From assembly GCA_945949875.1 (NCBI GenBank), contig CAMFGH010000009.1:1-45089 (forward strand): a stretch of DNA of 45,089 nt, written 5' to 3'. How positions within the stretch are numbered: position 1 is the stretch's first letter; each line of letters begins with the position of its first letter. This document shows positions 1-7,393 of the stretch, piece by piece. Below the pieces are notes generated by a model. It was not told the origin of the DNA, did no database searches, and was given only the letters and a program-made list of their open reading frames with translations. Position numbers and translations under genes: made by a program. The stretch comes from an uncultured bacterium (GTDB lineage: Bacteria > Bacillota > Clostridia > Lachnospirales > Lachnospiraceae).

Positions 1-1541
1 CAATCTGCCCGTTTTATAACAGTATTTTACAAAGTGATATTCGAACAATTCTCATTCGTACAGAACAAAATGCAGCTCATGCAGCAAGTGGACAGGCACG
101 TGTTACCGGCAAGGTGGGAGTGTGTGCAGTGACATCCGGCCCGGGTGCAACCAATGTGATTACCGGTATTGCAACTGCTTTTGCGGACAGTATTCCTCTT
201 GTCTGCATTACCGGTCAGGTGAATTCCGAGCTGCTTGGCAGTGATGTTTTTCAGGAAGCTGATATTACAGGAGCAGTGGAATCTTTTGTAAAATACAGCT
301 ATCTGGTAAAAAATGTAAATGATATACCTCGGATTTTTAAAGAAGCATTTTATATTGCCAATACAGGTCGAAAAGGACCTGTTCTGATTGATGTTCCCAT
401 TGATATACAAAATGCTGTTATCAATAAATTTAAATATCCGGATGAAGTAAATATGCGTACTTATAAGCCAACGGTAAAGGGCCATATTGTACAGGTGAAA
501 AAGGTCATTAAGGAACTGGAAAGAGCCAAAAGACCGATTATCTGTGTAGGTGGTGGAATTTTACTCAGTGATGCGAAAAATGAACTGAGAGCCTTTGCGG
601 AAAAATACCGTATTCCGGTGGTATCCACAATGATGGGAATCGGTGCCATGCCTACAGAGCATCCTATGTACTATGGTATGGTTGGAAATAATGGCAAACC
701 TTATGCCAACAAGGCAATGAACGAATCCGATCTGCTGATCATGATCGGTGCCCGTGTAGCAGACAGAGCAGTCAGCCAGCCGGACTTGATCACCAACAAT
801 AAAGTATTGGTACATATTGATGTGGACCCTGCTGAGATCGGAAAGAATGTGGGTGCGGAAATACCAATCGTAGGGGATGCAAAACACATTTTTGAAGATT
901 TTATGAAACAGGATATCTTCTGTGAGCATGAAGCCTGGATAGTCACCCTGGATAGTTACAAAAAAACTCTTGTAAGAGTTCGTAAACCAAATCCTGATTA
1001 TGTGGATCCCGCAGCATTTATTAAACTGCTTTCTGAAAAAATGCAGAAAGACGGTATTTATGTGGCAGACGTAGGACAGAATCAGATCTGGTCCTGTGAT
1101 AACCATATTGTACGGGAAGGCAATTTCCTTACTTCCGGTGGTATGGGAACCATGGGTTATTCCATACCGGCAGCCATGGGTGCCAAGATCGGATGTCCGG
1201 ACAGACAGGTTATTGCAGTATGTGGCGACGGTTCATTCCAGATGTCCATGATGGAACTGGCAACCATGCGCCAGCATGATATTCCGGTCAAGATCATCGT
1301 TCTGAAAAACAATTATCTGGGCATGGTCCGCGAATATCAGCATTATACCTATAAAGATAACTATTCTGTAGTAGATCTTTCAGGTAGTCCGGATTTGGAA
1401 AAACTATCTTCCGCTTATGATATACCGTTTATCCGTGTGAAAGATATGACAGATGTGGAATCCAAGATCGATGCTTTCCTGGAAAAAGATGAAAGCATGT
1501 TAATGGAATGTCTGATTGATCCAATGGATTTAGTAAAATAA
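1..1541 (+). CDS. ilvB: Acetolactate synthase, catalytic (large) subunit, 5' truncated by the window
   Basis: Thiamine-diphosphate enzyme that condenses two pyruvates to acetolactate, or pyruvate with 2-oxobutyrate, in valine, leucine and isoleucine synthesis. The open frame runs from the first complete codon at base 3, so the start lies outside the window. It contains the N-terminal TPP-domain glutamate (RTEQ, Glu codon at 63-65), the TSGPGATN segment, the central domain, and the C-terminal GDGS...NN metal/TPP motif near 1225-1312. The glutamate context is divergent: RTEQNAAH where most family members have RHEQGAAH. An ACT-type regulatory subunit follows 14 bases after the stop, supporting anabolic acetolactate synthase rather than another TPP enzyme such as oxalyl-CoA decarboxylase. 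Any T-box or leader would be upstream and is not visible. Confidence 0.93.
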   Translation, partial: ICPFYNSILQSDIRTILIRTEQNAAHAASGQARVTGKVGVCAVTSGPGATNVITGIATAFADSIPLVCITGQVNSELLGSDVFQEADITGAVESFVKYSYLVKNVNDIPRIFKEAFYIANTGRKGPVLIDVPIDIQNAVINKFKYPDEVNMRTYKPTVKGHIVQVKKVIKELERAKRPIICVGGGILLSDAKNELRAFAEKYRIPVVSTMMGIGAMPTEHPMYYGMVGNNGKPYANKAMNESDLLIMIGARVADRAVSQPDLITNNKVLVHIDVDPAEIGKNVGAEIPIVGDAKHIFEDFMKQDIFCEHEAWIVTLDSYKKTLVRVRKPNPDYVDPAAFIKLLSEKMQKDGIYVADVGQNQIWSCDNHIVREGNFLTSGGMGTMGYSIPAAMGAKIGCPDRQVIAVCGDGSFQMSMMELATMRQHDIPVKIIVLKNNYLGMVREYQHYTYKDNYSVVDLSGSPDLEKLSSAYDIPFIRVKDMTDVESKIDAFLEKDESMLMECLIDPMDLVK

Positions 1542-1555
1542 CATGAGGTGGAATG

Positions 1556-2044
1556 ATGAAAAGAATATATTCTGTATTAGTAGAGAACCGTTCCGGTGTT
1601 CTTTGCAAAGTAGCCGGTCTTTTTTCCAGAAGATGTTTTAATATTGATTCTCTTGCTGTTGGTGAGACTGATGATCCAAGCGTTTCTGTCATGACCATTG
1701 TCAGCTCCGGCGATGTAAGAACCATTGAACAGATTGAAAAGCAGCTGAATAAGAAACTGGATGTCATTAAAGTTAAAACCTTTTCGGAAAGCCAGAGCAT
1801 CAGCCGGGAACTGATGCTTGTAAAAGTAAAATATAATAAAAATAATCGTCGTGATATCATGGAGATCTGTGACATCATGAAGGCAGATATCATTGATATG
1901 TCAAAGACTAATCTGATGATTCAGATTTGTGATGAACCGGAAAAGGTTAAACTGTTTATCAACATGCTGTCATCCATTAGTATTGTGGAAATCGCAAGAA
2001 CGGGAACACTGGCTCTTCAGAAGTGTCTCGATGTTGAAAATTAA
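1556..2044 (+). CDS. ilvN: Acetolactate synthase small (regulatory) subunit, first copy
   Basis: 162-residue ACT-domain protein expected to bind and stimulate IlvB and confer branched-chain amino acid feedback. The N-terminal ACT segment (YSVLVENRSGVLCKVAGLFS, residues 4-23) and a C-terminal region ending in EIARTGTLAL are typical of IlvN/IlvH. Two ATGs lie at 1553 and 1556; the GAGGTGG ribosome site at 1545-1551 suits the second. It follows ilvB by 14 bases, so the two are probably co-transcribed. It differs clearly from the second ilvN-type gene just downstream (for example CFNIDSLAVGETDD here against GYNIESITAGVTAD), so the pair looks like old paralogues rather than a recent duplication. 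Confidence 0.9.
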   Translation: MKRIYSVLVENRSGVLCKVAGLFSRRCFNIDSLAVGETDDPSVSVMTIVSSGDVRTIEQIEKQLNKKLDVIKVKTFSESQSISRELMLVKVKYNKNNRRDIMEICDIMKADIIDMSKTNLMIQICDEPEKVKLFINMLSSISIVEIARTGTLALQKCLDVEN

Positions 2045-2064
2045 TATGACATGTGATAAAATAA

Positions 2065-2093
2065 TTGACGCATGAGCAAATGAGGGAATTATT
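2065..2093 (+). promoter_or_regulatory. Possible internal promoter upstream of the second ilvN
   Basis: TTGACG at 2065-2070 is followed after 17 bases by ATTATT at 2088-2093. The -35 is good and the -10 poor. If real, the second ilvN and ilvC could be transcribed apart from ilvB-ilvN1. Confidence 0.28.
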
Positions 2094-2128
2094 TTTATAG
2101 TCTGCCTGTTGGCAAAGGAGTGTTAAAT

Positions 2129-2629
2129 ATGCAAAAAAAAGTTTTTCAGCTTCTGGTTGATAATACATCCGGTGTTTTAAGTCGTATCTCCGGATTGTTT
2201 TCCAGAAGAGGTTATAATATTGAAAGTATTACCGCCGGTGTAACTGCGGATCCACGTTTTACCCGTATTACGATTGTGGCAAGCGGGGATGACGAAATCC
2301 TGGATCAGATTGAAAAGCAGGTTGAGAAGTTAGTCGATGTCAGAGATATCAAGGAACTGAAACCGGATGAAAGTGTATACAGAGAGCTTGCACTGATTAA
2401 AGTAAGAGCCAGCTCCACAGAACGTCAGGGTGTTATTGCTGTGGCAGATATCTTCCGTGCAAAGATCATTGATGTGGCACAGGAAAGCCTGATCGTAGAG
2501 CTTACCGGTAATCAGGATAAGATTGATGCATTTATCAAGCTTCTGGATGGATATGAGATTCTGGAACTTGCCAGAACCGGTATCGCCGGGCTGGGACGTG
2601 GTATCGAGAACGTTACCTATCTGGAATAA
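2129..2629 (+). CDS. ilvN: Acetolactate synthase small (regulatory) subunit, second copy
   Basis: 166-residue ACT-domain regulatory subunit of acetolactate synthase. The ACT motif VDNTSGVLSRISGLFSRRGY and the C-terminal domain ending in EILELARTGIAGLGRG match the family closely, better than the first copy. A GTG at 2120 is also in frame but overlaps the AAAGGAG ribosome site at 2114-2120; ATG 2129 has correct 8-base spacing and is chosen. It sits directly before ilvC, a common clostridial arrangement. Whether it acts on the IlvB encoded here or on another acetolactate synthase elsewhere cannot be told from the window. Confidence 0.93.
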   Translation: MQKKVFQLLVDNTSGVLSRISGLFSRRGYNIESITAGVTADPRFTRITIVASGDDEILDQIEKQVEKLVDVRDIKELKPDESVYRELALIKVRASSTERQGVIAVADIFRAKIIDVAQESLIVELTGNQDKIDAFIKLLDGYEILELARTGIAGLGRGIENVTYLE

Positions 2630-2667
2630 GACAGCTGTTTGAAATAAGACTGTTATTTGGAATAAGA

Positions 2668-2717
2668 TAGAATCATTTTGATTCTACATAGGTCTGGACA
2701 TAAAGGATTCGTCCTTT
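2668..2717 (+). promoter_or_regulatory. Two small hairpins in the ilvN-ilvC spacer
   Basis: TAGAATCA (2668-2675) pairs perfectly with TGATTCTA (2679-2686) around a 3-base loop. AAAGGA (2702-2707) pairs with TCCTTT (2712-2717) around a TTCG tetraloop, followed by TTGTTAT. They could be an mRNA processing or stability element, or a weak attenuator. Structure is seen; function is inferred. Confidence 0.4.
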
Positions 2718-2741
2718 TGTTATATATTATAGAGGAAATAG

Positions 2742-3773
<1,032 letters not shown>

Positions 3774-3798
3774 GTTTTGGTTTATTTTAACTTACCGG

Positions 3799-3831
3799 GT
3801 GGTCATCACATAAACGTGATGACCACTTTTT
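3799..3831 (+). terminator. Intrinsic terminator after ilvC
   Basis: Perfect 11-bp stem GTGGTCATCAC / GTGATGACCAC with loop ATAAAC, then TTTTT. Confidence 0.92.
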
Positions 3832-3896
3832 GCGTATCTCTTCTCTGTTATGGCGACGAGGAAAATACTCGTCGTGCTTGCAGAAAAAAGAGTATT
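3832..3896. repeat. Dispersed hairpin repeat, copy A (partial unit)
   Basis: Shares a 29-base core (3847-3875) with two sites at 7253-7281 and 7348-7376, differing at one base, plus flanks: GCGTATCTC..CTCT upstream (as at 7333-7347) and GCTTGCA downstream. It begins directly at the end of the ilvC terminator. GACGAG...CTCGTC can fold around GAAAATA, and AATACTC (3864-3870) pairs with GAGTATT (3890-3896). No coding frame fits. It looks like a dispersed intergenic repeat of REP/MITE type, with no visible mobilising gene. Confidence 0.8.
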
Positions 3897-3906
3897 ATTA
3901 TACACT
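3878..3906 (+). promoter_or_regulatory. Possible promoter of the Gx-transporter gene, partly inside the repeat
   Basis: TTGCAG at 3878-3883, 17-base spacer, TACACT at 3901-3906. The -35 element is supplied by the repeat (GCTTGCA). Weak -10. Confidence 0.3.
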
Positions 3907-3938
3907 TATAAAAGAAAAAACAGGGAGAGTGATGATAC

Positions 3939-4433
3939 ATGAATACCCGTAAAAATGTAATATTAGCTCTTCTTACAACAACAGCACTGATGCTTTCTTA
4001 TATAGAGTCATTGATTCCTTTTTTTCTCGGCGTTCCGGGGATGAAACTGGGGCTTGCCAATCTTGCTGTTGTATTTTGCATTTATCAATTTGGTTTGAAA
4101 GAAGCAGCCCTTCTGAATTTCATGAGAATTGTTTTGTCCGGCCTGTTGTTTGGAAATATGTTCTCCATTTTGTTCAGTTTAAGTGGTGCTGCAGTCAGCT
4201 TTGCAGCCATGGTGATATGTAAAAAAATCCGGTTTTCCATATATGGAGTCAGTATATCCGGGGGTGTTTTTCATAATATAGGGCAGCTTCTTGTAGCTAT
4301 TTTTATTGTACAGAATGTTTCCATCAGTATATATGGTCCGTTTTTACTGATTTCCGGTCTGATTACAGGGGCATTCATCGGTTACATTAGTAAAACACTA
4401 CTGAAATATTCTGACAGGATATTGAGAAAATAG
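3939..4433 (+). CDS. Gx transporter family / heptaprenyl diphosphate synthase component I-like membrane protein
   Basis: 164-residue integral membrane protein with about five hydrophobic segments, the first at residues 8-28. The segment PGMKLGLANLAVVFCIYQFG (34-53) matches the family named after heptaprenyl-diphosphate synthase component I, now usually called Gx transporter and resembling ECF substrate-binding subunits. Substrate unknown. The next gene, 46 bases downstream, is the NusG domain II protein that commonly accompanies this family in Clostridia, so the two probably act together at the membrane. The name component I is historical; no prenyl-synthase catalytic subunit (component II) is in the window. 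Confidence 0.8.
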   Translation: MNTRKNVILALLTTTALMLSYIESLIPFFLGVPGMKLGLANLAVVFCIYQFGLKEAALLNFMRIVLSGLLFGNMFSILFSLSGAAVSFAAMVICKKIRFSIYGVSISGGVFHNIGQLLVAIFIVQNVSISIYGPFLLISGLITGAFIGYISKTLLKYSDRILRK

Positions 4434-4479
4434 ATTTTGGTCAAATATTATTGATTAAGACGATTATTTTAAAATACTT

Positions 4480-4899
4480 ATGGCAGATTTGTCAAAAGAG
4501 TTTGAAGGAAGTATTCATTTGAAATATAGAAAAAGAGAAATCATTTTTGTTGTGACCGTTCTTGTTTTGGCACTGATCTGGTTTGCGGTCCAAAAGTACT
4601 TACCTACCGGGAACGCAGGAGAAGTTCAAATAACGGTGGGTGGTGAAATATATGGAACATACTCCCTAAGCGAAGAGAAGGAGATTCCGATCAGAGTTGA
4701 AAACGGATATAATATCGTTTCTATCTCGAATGGTGTTGTCCGGGTCACTGAGGCAGACTGCCCTGACTTGTTATGTGTGAAAATGCATTCTATTTCCAAA
4801 GAAAATCAGGCGATCTGTTGTCTGCCACACAGGGTGGTTGTCCGAATCATAGAAGGAAATGAGGGGGAAGAAGACTGGATTGATTCCGAAACCTATTGA
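4480..4899 (+). CDS. NusG domain II-containing membrane-anchored protein
   Basis: 139 residues. A single membrane segment at about residues 21-39 (IIFVVTVLVLALIWFAVQKY) after a basic start suggests an N-terminal anchor with the rest outside. The remainder is an all-beta domain of the NusG domain II family, including the two-cysteine stretch DCPDLLC (residues 93-99) and AICCLPHRVVV near the end, which is diagnostic of this clostridial family. It is not the transcription factor NusG. The function is not established; pairing with the Gx transporter is recurrent. The ribosome site is weak, so this is the first plausible start rather than a strongly supported one. Confidence 0.78.
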   Translation: MADLSKEFEGSIHLKYRKREIIFVVTVLVLALIWFAVQKYLPTGNAGEVQITVGGEIYGTYSLSEEKEIPIRVENGYNIVSISNGVVRVTEADCPDLLCVKMHSISKENQAICCLPHRVVVRIIEGNEGEEDWIDSETY

Positions 4900-4913
4900 T
4901 GTATTAGAAAGCA

Positions 4914-4941
4914 TTGATTTTAACAAATGTATTGATAAAAT
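4914..4941 (+). promoter_or_regulatory. Candidate promoter of ruvAB
   Basis: TTGATT at 4914-4919, 16-base spacer, TAAAAT at 4936-4941, in the 106-base gap before ruvA. Confidence 0.4.
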
Positions 4942-5005
4942 AGATGGATTATGAAAGTGATTCATTTACAAAAAGGGAAAAGAGTATTATCGGAGAGGCT
5001 TTGAC

Positions 5006-5608
5006 ATGTATGCATATATAAAAGGCGTGATTGCTGATAAGGATTTGGATAATGTGGTTCTGGAAACCGGAGGAATCGGTTATAATATTAAAATTTCTCC
5101 CGGAACCTCTGCACTTTTACCTTCTACCGGCGAATCCATAAAACTGTATACCTACACATCGGTAAGAGAAGATGCTATTCATCTCTATGGATTTTTGACT
5201 AAGGATGATCTGGATATCTTTAAAATGCTGATTAATGTAAATGGTATCGGACCGAAAGGTGGACAAAGCATTTTGTCTGTTATGAGTGCAGATGAACTGC
5301 GGTTTGCCATTGTATCCGGTGATGCCAAGATGATTGCAAAGGCTCAGGGTATCGGCGCAAAAACCGCCCAGAGAGTCATTCTGGACCTGAAGGACAAGAT
5401 TTCCCTTGAAGATACCTTCCATGCGGTAAAAGAGGAAATAAACGGAAAAGAAGAGGCATCTTTCGGTGCATCCAAGGAAGCTATCGAGGCACTTACCGCA
5501 TTAGGATATGGTTCAACAGAAGCTGTCCGTGCAGTAAAATCCGTGGAAGGTGCAAATGAGATGAGTGTGGAAGAGATTTTGAAAAAAGCTTTGAAATATC
5601 TGATCTGA
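5006..5608 (+). CDS. ruvA: Holliday junction branch migration protein RuvA
   Basis: 200 residues, the standard length. RuvA tetramers bind four-way junctions and load RuvB. The start MYAYIKGVI, the OB-fold domain I, the helix-hairpin-helix segments (LINVNGIGPKGGQSIL and KAQGIGAKTAQRVILDL) and a C-terminal domain III with EALTALGYG are all recognisable. A CGGAGAGG ribosome site precedes the ATG. ruvB follows 65 bases downstream. As usual in Firmicutes there is no ruvC beside it; RecU, encoded near 35.3 kb, is the likely resolvase. Confidence 0.97.
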   Translation: MYAYIKGVIADKDLDNVVLETGGIGYNIKISPGTSALLPSTGESIKLYTYTSVREDAIHLYGFLTKDDLDIFKMLINVNGIGPKGGQSILSVMSADELRFAIVSGDAKMIAKAQGIGAKTAQRVILDLKDKISLEDTFHAVKEEINGKEEASFGASKEAIEALTALGYGSTEAVRAVKSVEGANEMSVEEILKKALKYLI

Positions 5609-5673
5609 TATCAGACTAATAGTACATAGCGGAATCATAACAAGACAATAAAAATAACGGAAAAAGAAGAATT

Positions 5674-6669
5674 ATGGCTCAGAGAATGATTGAAACAAAT
5701 TTTATAGAAGAAGATGCGAAGATTGAGGGTACTTTGCGTCCGCAGCTGCTGAAAGATTATGTTGGTCAGGAGAAGATCAAAGAAAATCTGAAGGTATATA
5801 TCGAGGCTGCAAAGCAGCGAAAAGATGCCTTGGATCATGTGCTTTTTTATGGTCCTCCTGGACTTGGCAAAACCACCCTTGCCGGTGTCATTGCAAATGA
5901 GATGGGAGTACACATGAAAGTGACTTCCGGTCCTGCTATTGAAAAACCGGGAGATATGGCGGCTATTCTGAATAATCTGCAGGAAGGTGATCTGCTTTTT
6001 GTAGATGAAATACACAGACTGAACAGGCAGGTGGAGGAAGTACTTTATCCTGCTATGGAAGATTATGTGATTGATATCATGATCGGAAAGGGTCCATCAG
6101 CCAGATCTATTCGACTGGACCTGCCTAAATTCACATTAGTCGGTGCAACCACCCGTGCAGGCCTTCTTACGGCACCACTCCGTGACCGTTTCGGTGTGAT
6201 CCACCGTTTGGAATTTTATTCTGTGGAAGAGCTTACAAAGGTAGTCCTTCATTCCGCGCAGATTTTAAAGGTGGATGTGGAGACAGAAGGGGCTGTGGAA
6301 ATCGCACGACGCAGCAGAGGAACCCCCAGACTTGCAAACCGTATGCTGAAACGGGTAAGGGATTTTGCACAGGTCATGTATGATGGTGTTGTGACCCAGG
6401 AAGTAGCTAAAACCGCACTGGATCATATGGATGTAGATAAATTGGGACTGGATCATATTGACCGGAATATTCTGCTTACCATGATCGATAAATTCCAGGG
6501 CGGACCGGTGGGACTGGATACCCTTGCGGCAGCCATCGGAGAAGATGCCGGAACCATAGAAGATGTTTATGAACCTTATCTGATAAAAAATGGATTCCTC
6601 ACCCGTACTCCAAGAGGAAGAATGGTGACAGAAAGGGCATATTCACATTTAGGGCTGGATGACATATAA
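5674..6669 (+). CDS. ruvB: Holliday junction branch migration ATPase RuvB
   Basis: 331-residue AAA+ motor that drives branch migration with RuvA. Walker A is GPPGLGKT at residues 60-67, Walker B DEIH at 111-114, with sensor 1 ([10 protein letters not shown]) and the arginine-finger region (LRDRFG) following. The C-terminal winged-helix part (PRGR near the end) is present. Full length compared with the family. Co-transcribed with ruvA by position. Confidence 0.97.
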   Translation: MAQRMIETNFIEEDAKIEGTLRPQLLKDYVGQEKIKENLKVYIEAAKQRKDALDHVLFYGPPGLGKTTLAGVIANEMGVHMKVTSGPAIEKPGDMAAILNNLQEGDLLFVDEIHRLNRQVEEVLYPAMEDYVIDIMIGKGPSARSIRLDLPKFTLVGATTRAGLLTAPLRDRFGVIHRLEFYSVEELTKVVLHSAQILKVDVETEGAVEIARRSRGTPRLANRMLKRVRDFAQVMYDGVVTQEVAKTALDHMDVDKLGLDHIDRNILLTMIDKFQGGPVGLDTLAAAIGEDAGTIEDVYEPYLIKNGFLTRTPRGRMVTERAYSHLGLDDI

Positions 6670-6702
6670 TCTTTTCATTTATGGCAGTAAGTTATTTAGG
6701 TC

Positions 6703-6732
6703 TTGAAATATTATAGTAGTGTGATATATAAT
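6703..6732 (+). promoter_or_regulatory. Promoter of zapA
   Basis: TTGAAA at 6703-6708, 18-base spacer, TATAAT at 6727-6732, about 60 bases before the zapA start. Confidence 0.6.
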
Positions 6733-6792
6733 ATATATGGTATATTTTCTTGTCGATATGTAGCACATTTTGTATAACGTAAGGGGATTCTA

Positions 6793-7206
6793 ATGGATAC
6801 ACGAACAGATGCGGAAGTTCTGATTGGCGGCAAAGTATATACTCTAAGCGGGTATGAAGGTGAAGAATACTTTCAGAAAGTTGCCAGTTATATTAACAAT
6901 AAGATGGCGGAATATAATAAAATAGATAGTTTTAAAAAGCTGTCTTTGGATTACCAGAATGTCTTATTGCAGATTAACATTGCAGATGATTACTTTAAGT
7001 CTAAAAAACAGATCGATCTTTTGGAAGAAGAAATCAAGGCAAAAGAAAAAGAACTGTATGATTTAAAACATGAATTGATTTCTTACCAGATTAAAATTGA
7101 AAATATGGAAAAAAATGTTAAGAATCTGAATGCGGACTTAAATGAGAATGCAAAAAAGATTATTCGACTGGAGACGGAATTGAAAGAATCCAAGAAGAAT
7201 TCTTAG
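6793..7206 (+). CDS. zapA: Cell division protein ZapA
   Basis: 137 residues. ZapA binds and bundles FtsZ at the division ring. The N-terminal domain shows the family pattern (VLIGGKVYTLSGYEGEEYFQ, residues 9-28), and from about residue 70 the protein is a long charged coiled coil rich in K, E and L. An AAGGGG ribosome site precedes the ATG and the gene has its own promoter and terminator, so it is probably monocistronic. Small coiled-coil proteins are easy to misname, but the N-terminal match and the neighbouring FtsW and PBP genes support the call. Confidence 0.85.
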   Translation: MDTRTDAEVLIGGKVYTLSGYEGEEYFQKVASYINNKMAEYNKIDSFKKLSLDYQNVLLQINIADDYFKSKKQIDLLEEEIKAKEKELYDLKHELISYQIKIENMEKNVKNLNADLNENAKKIIRLETELKESKKNS

Positions 7207-7223
7207 TAAGATTTGTTTTTATT

Positions 7224-7252
7224 TGGCTGTCATTACATGACAGCCATTTTTT
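7224..7252 (+). terminator. Intrinsic terminator after zapA
   Basis: GGCTGTCA (7225-7232) pairs with TGACAGCC (7238-7245), loop TTACA, then ATTTTTT. Confidence 0.92.
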
Positions 7253-7376
7253 GTTATGGCGACGAGGAAAATACTCATCGTGCTTGCACGCAAGAGTATT
7301 TGACGACCGCTAATCAGAGCGAGATTCGCAAAGCGTATCTCGACTCTGTTATGGCGACGAGGAAAATACTCATCGT
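7253..7376. repeat. Dispersed hairpin repeat, copy B (one full unit plus a partial second)
   Basis: An identical 29-base core occurs at 7253-7281 and 7348-7376, giving a 95-base period. Within the unit, AAATACTC (7269-7276) pairs with GAGTATTT (7294-7301) over an inner CTTGC/GCAAG. CAGAGCGAGATTCGC (7315-7329) pairs with GCGTATCTCGACTCTG (7333-7348) around AAA with one bulge and one mismatch. It begins immediately after the zapA terminator, as copy A does after the ilvC terminator. Noncoding; probably a member of a repeat family found elsewhere in this genome. Confidence 0.82.
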
Positions 7377-7393
7377 ATAAAATGAGGATATGA

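Noticed and set aside
561-1106. Long minus-strand open frame opposite ilvB
   Set aside because: No ribosome site or recognisable protein; ilvB on the plus strand is clear.
3939-4433. True heptaprenyl diphosphate synthase subunit
   Set aside because: The family name is historical; the protein is a polytopic membrane protein and no prenyl synthase partner is nearby.
7253-7376. Possible CRISPR array from the repeated 29-base core
   Set aside because: Only two copies here, 95 bases apart, with hairpin-forming sequence between them; a third lies 3.4 kb away and no cas gene is present.
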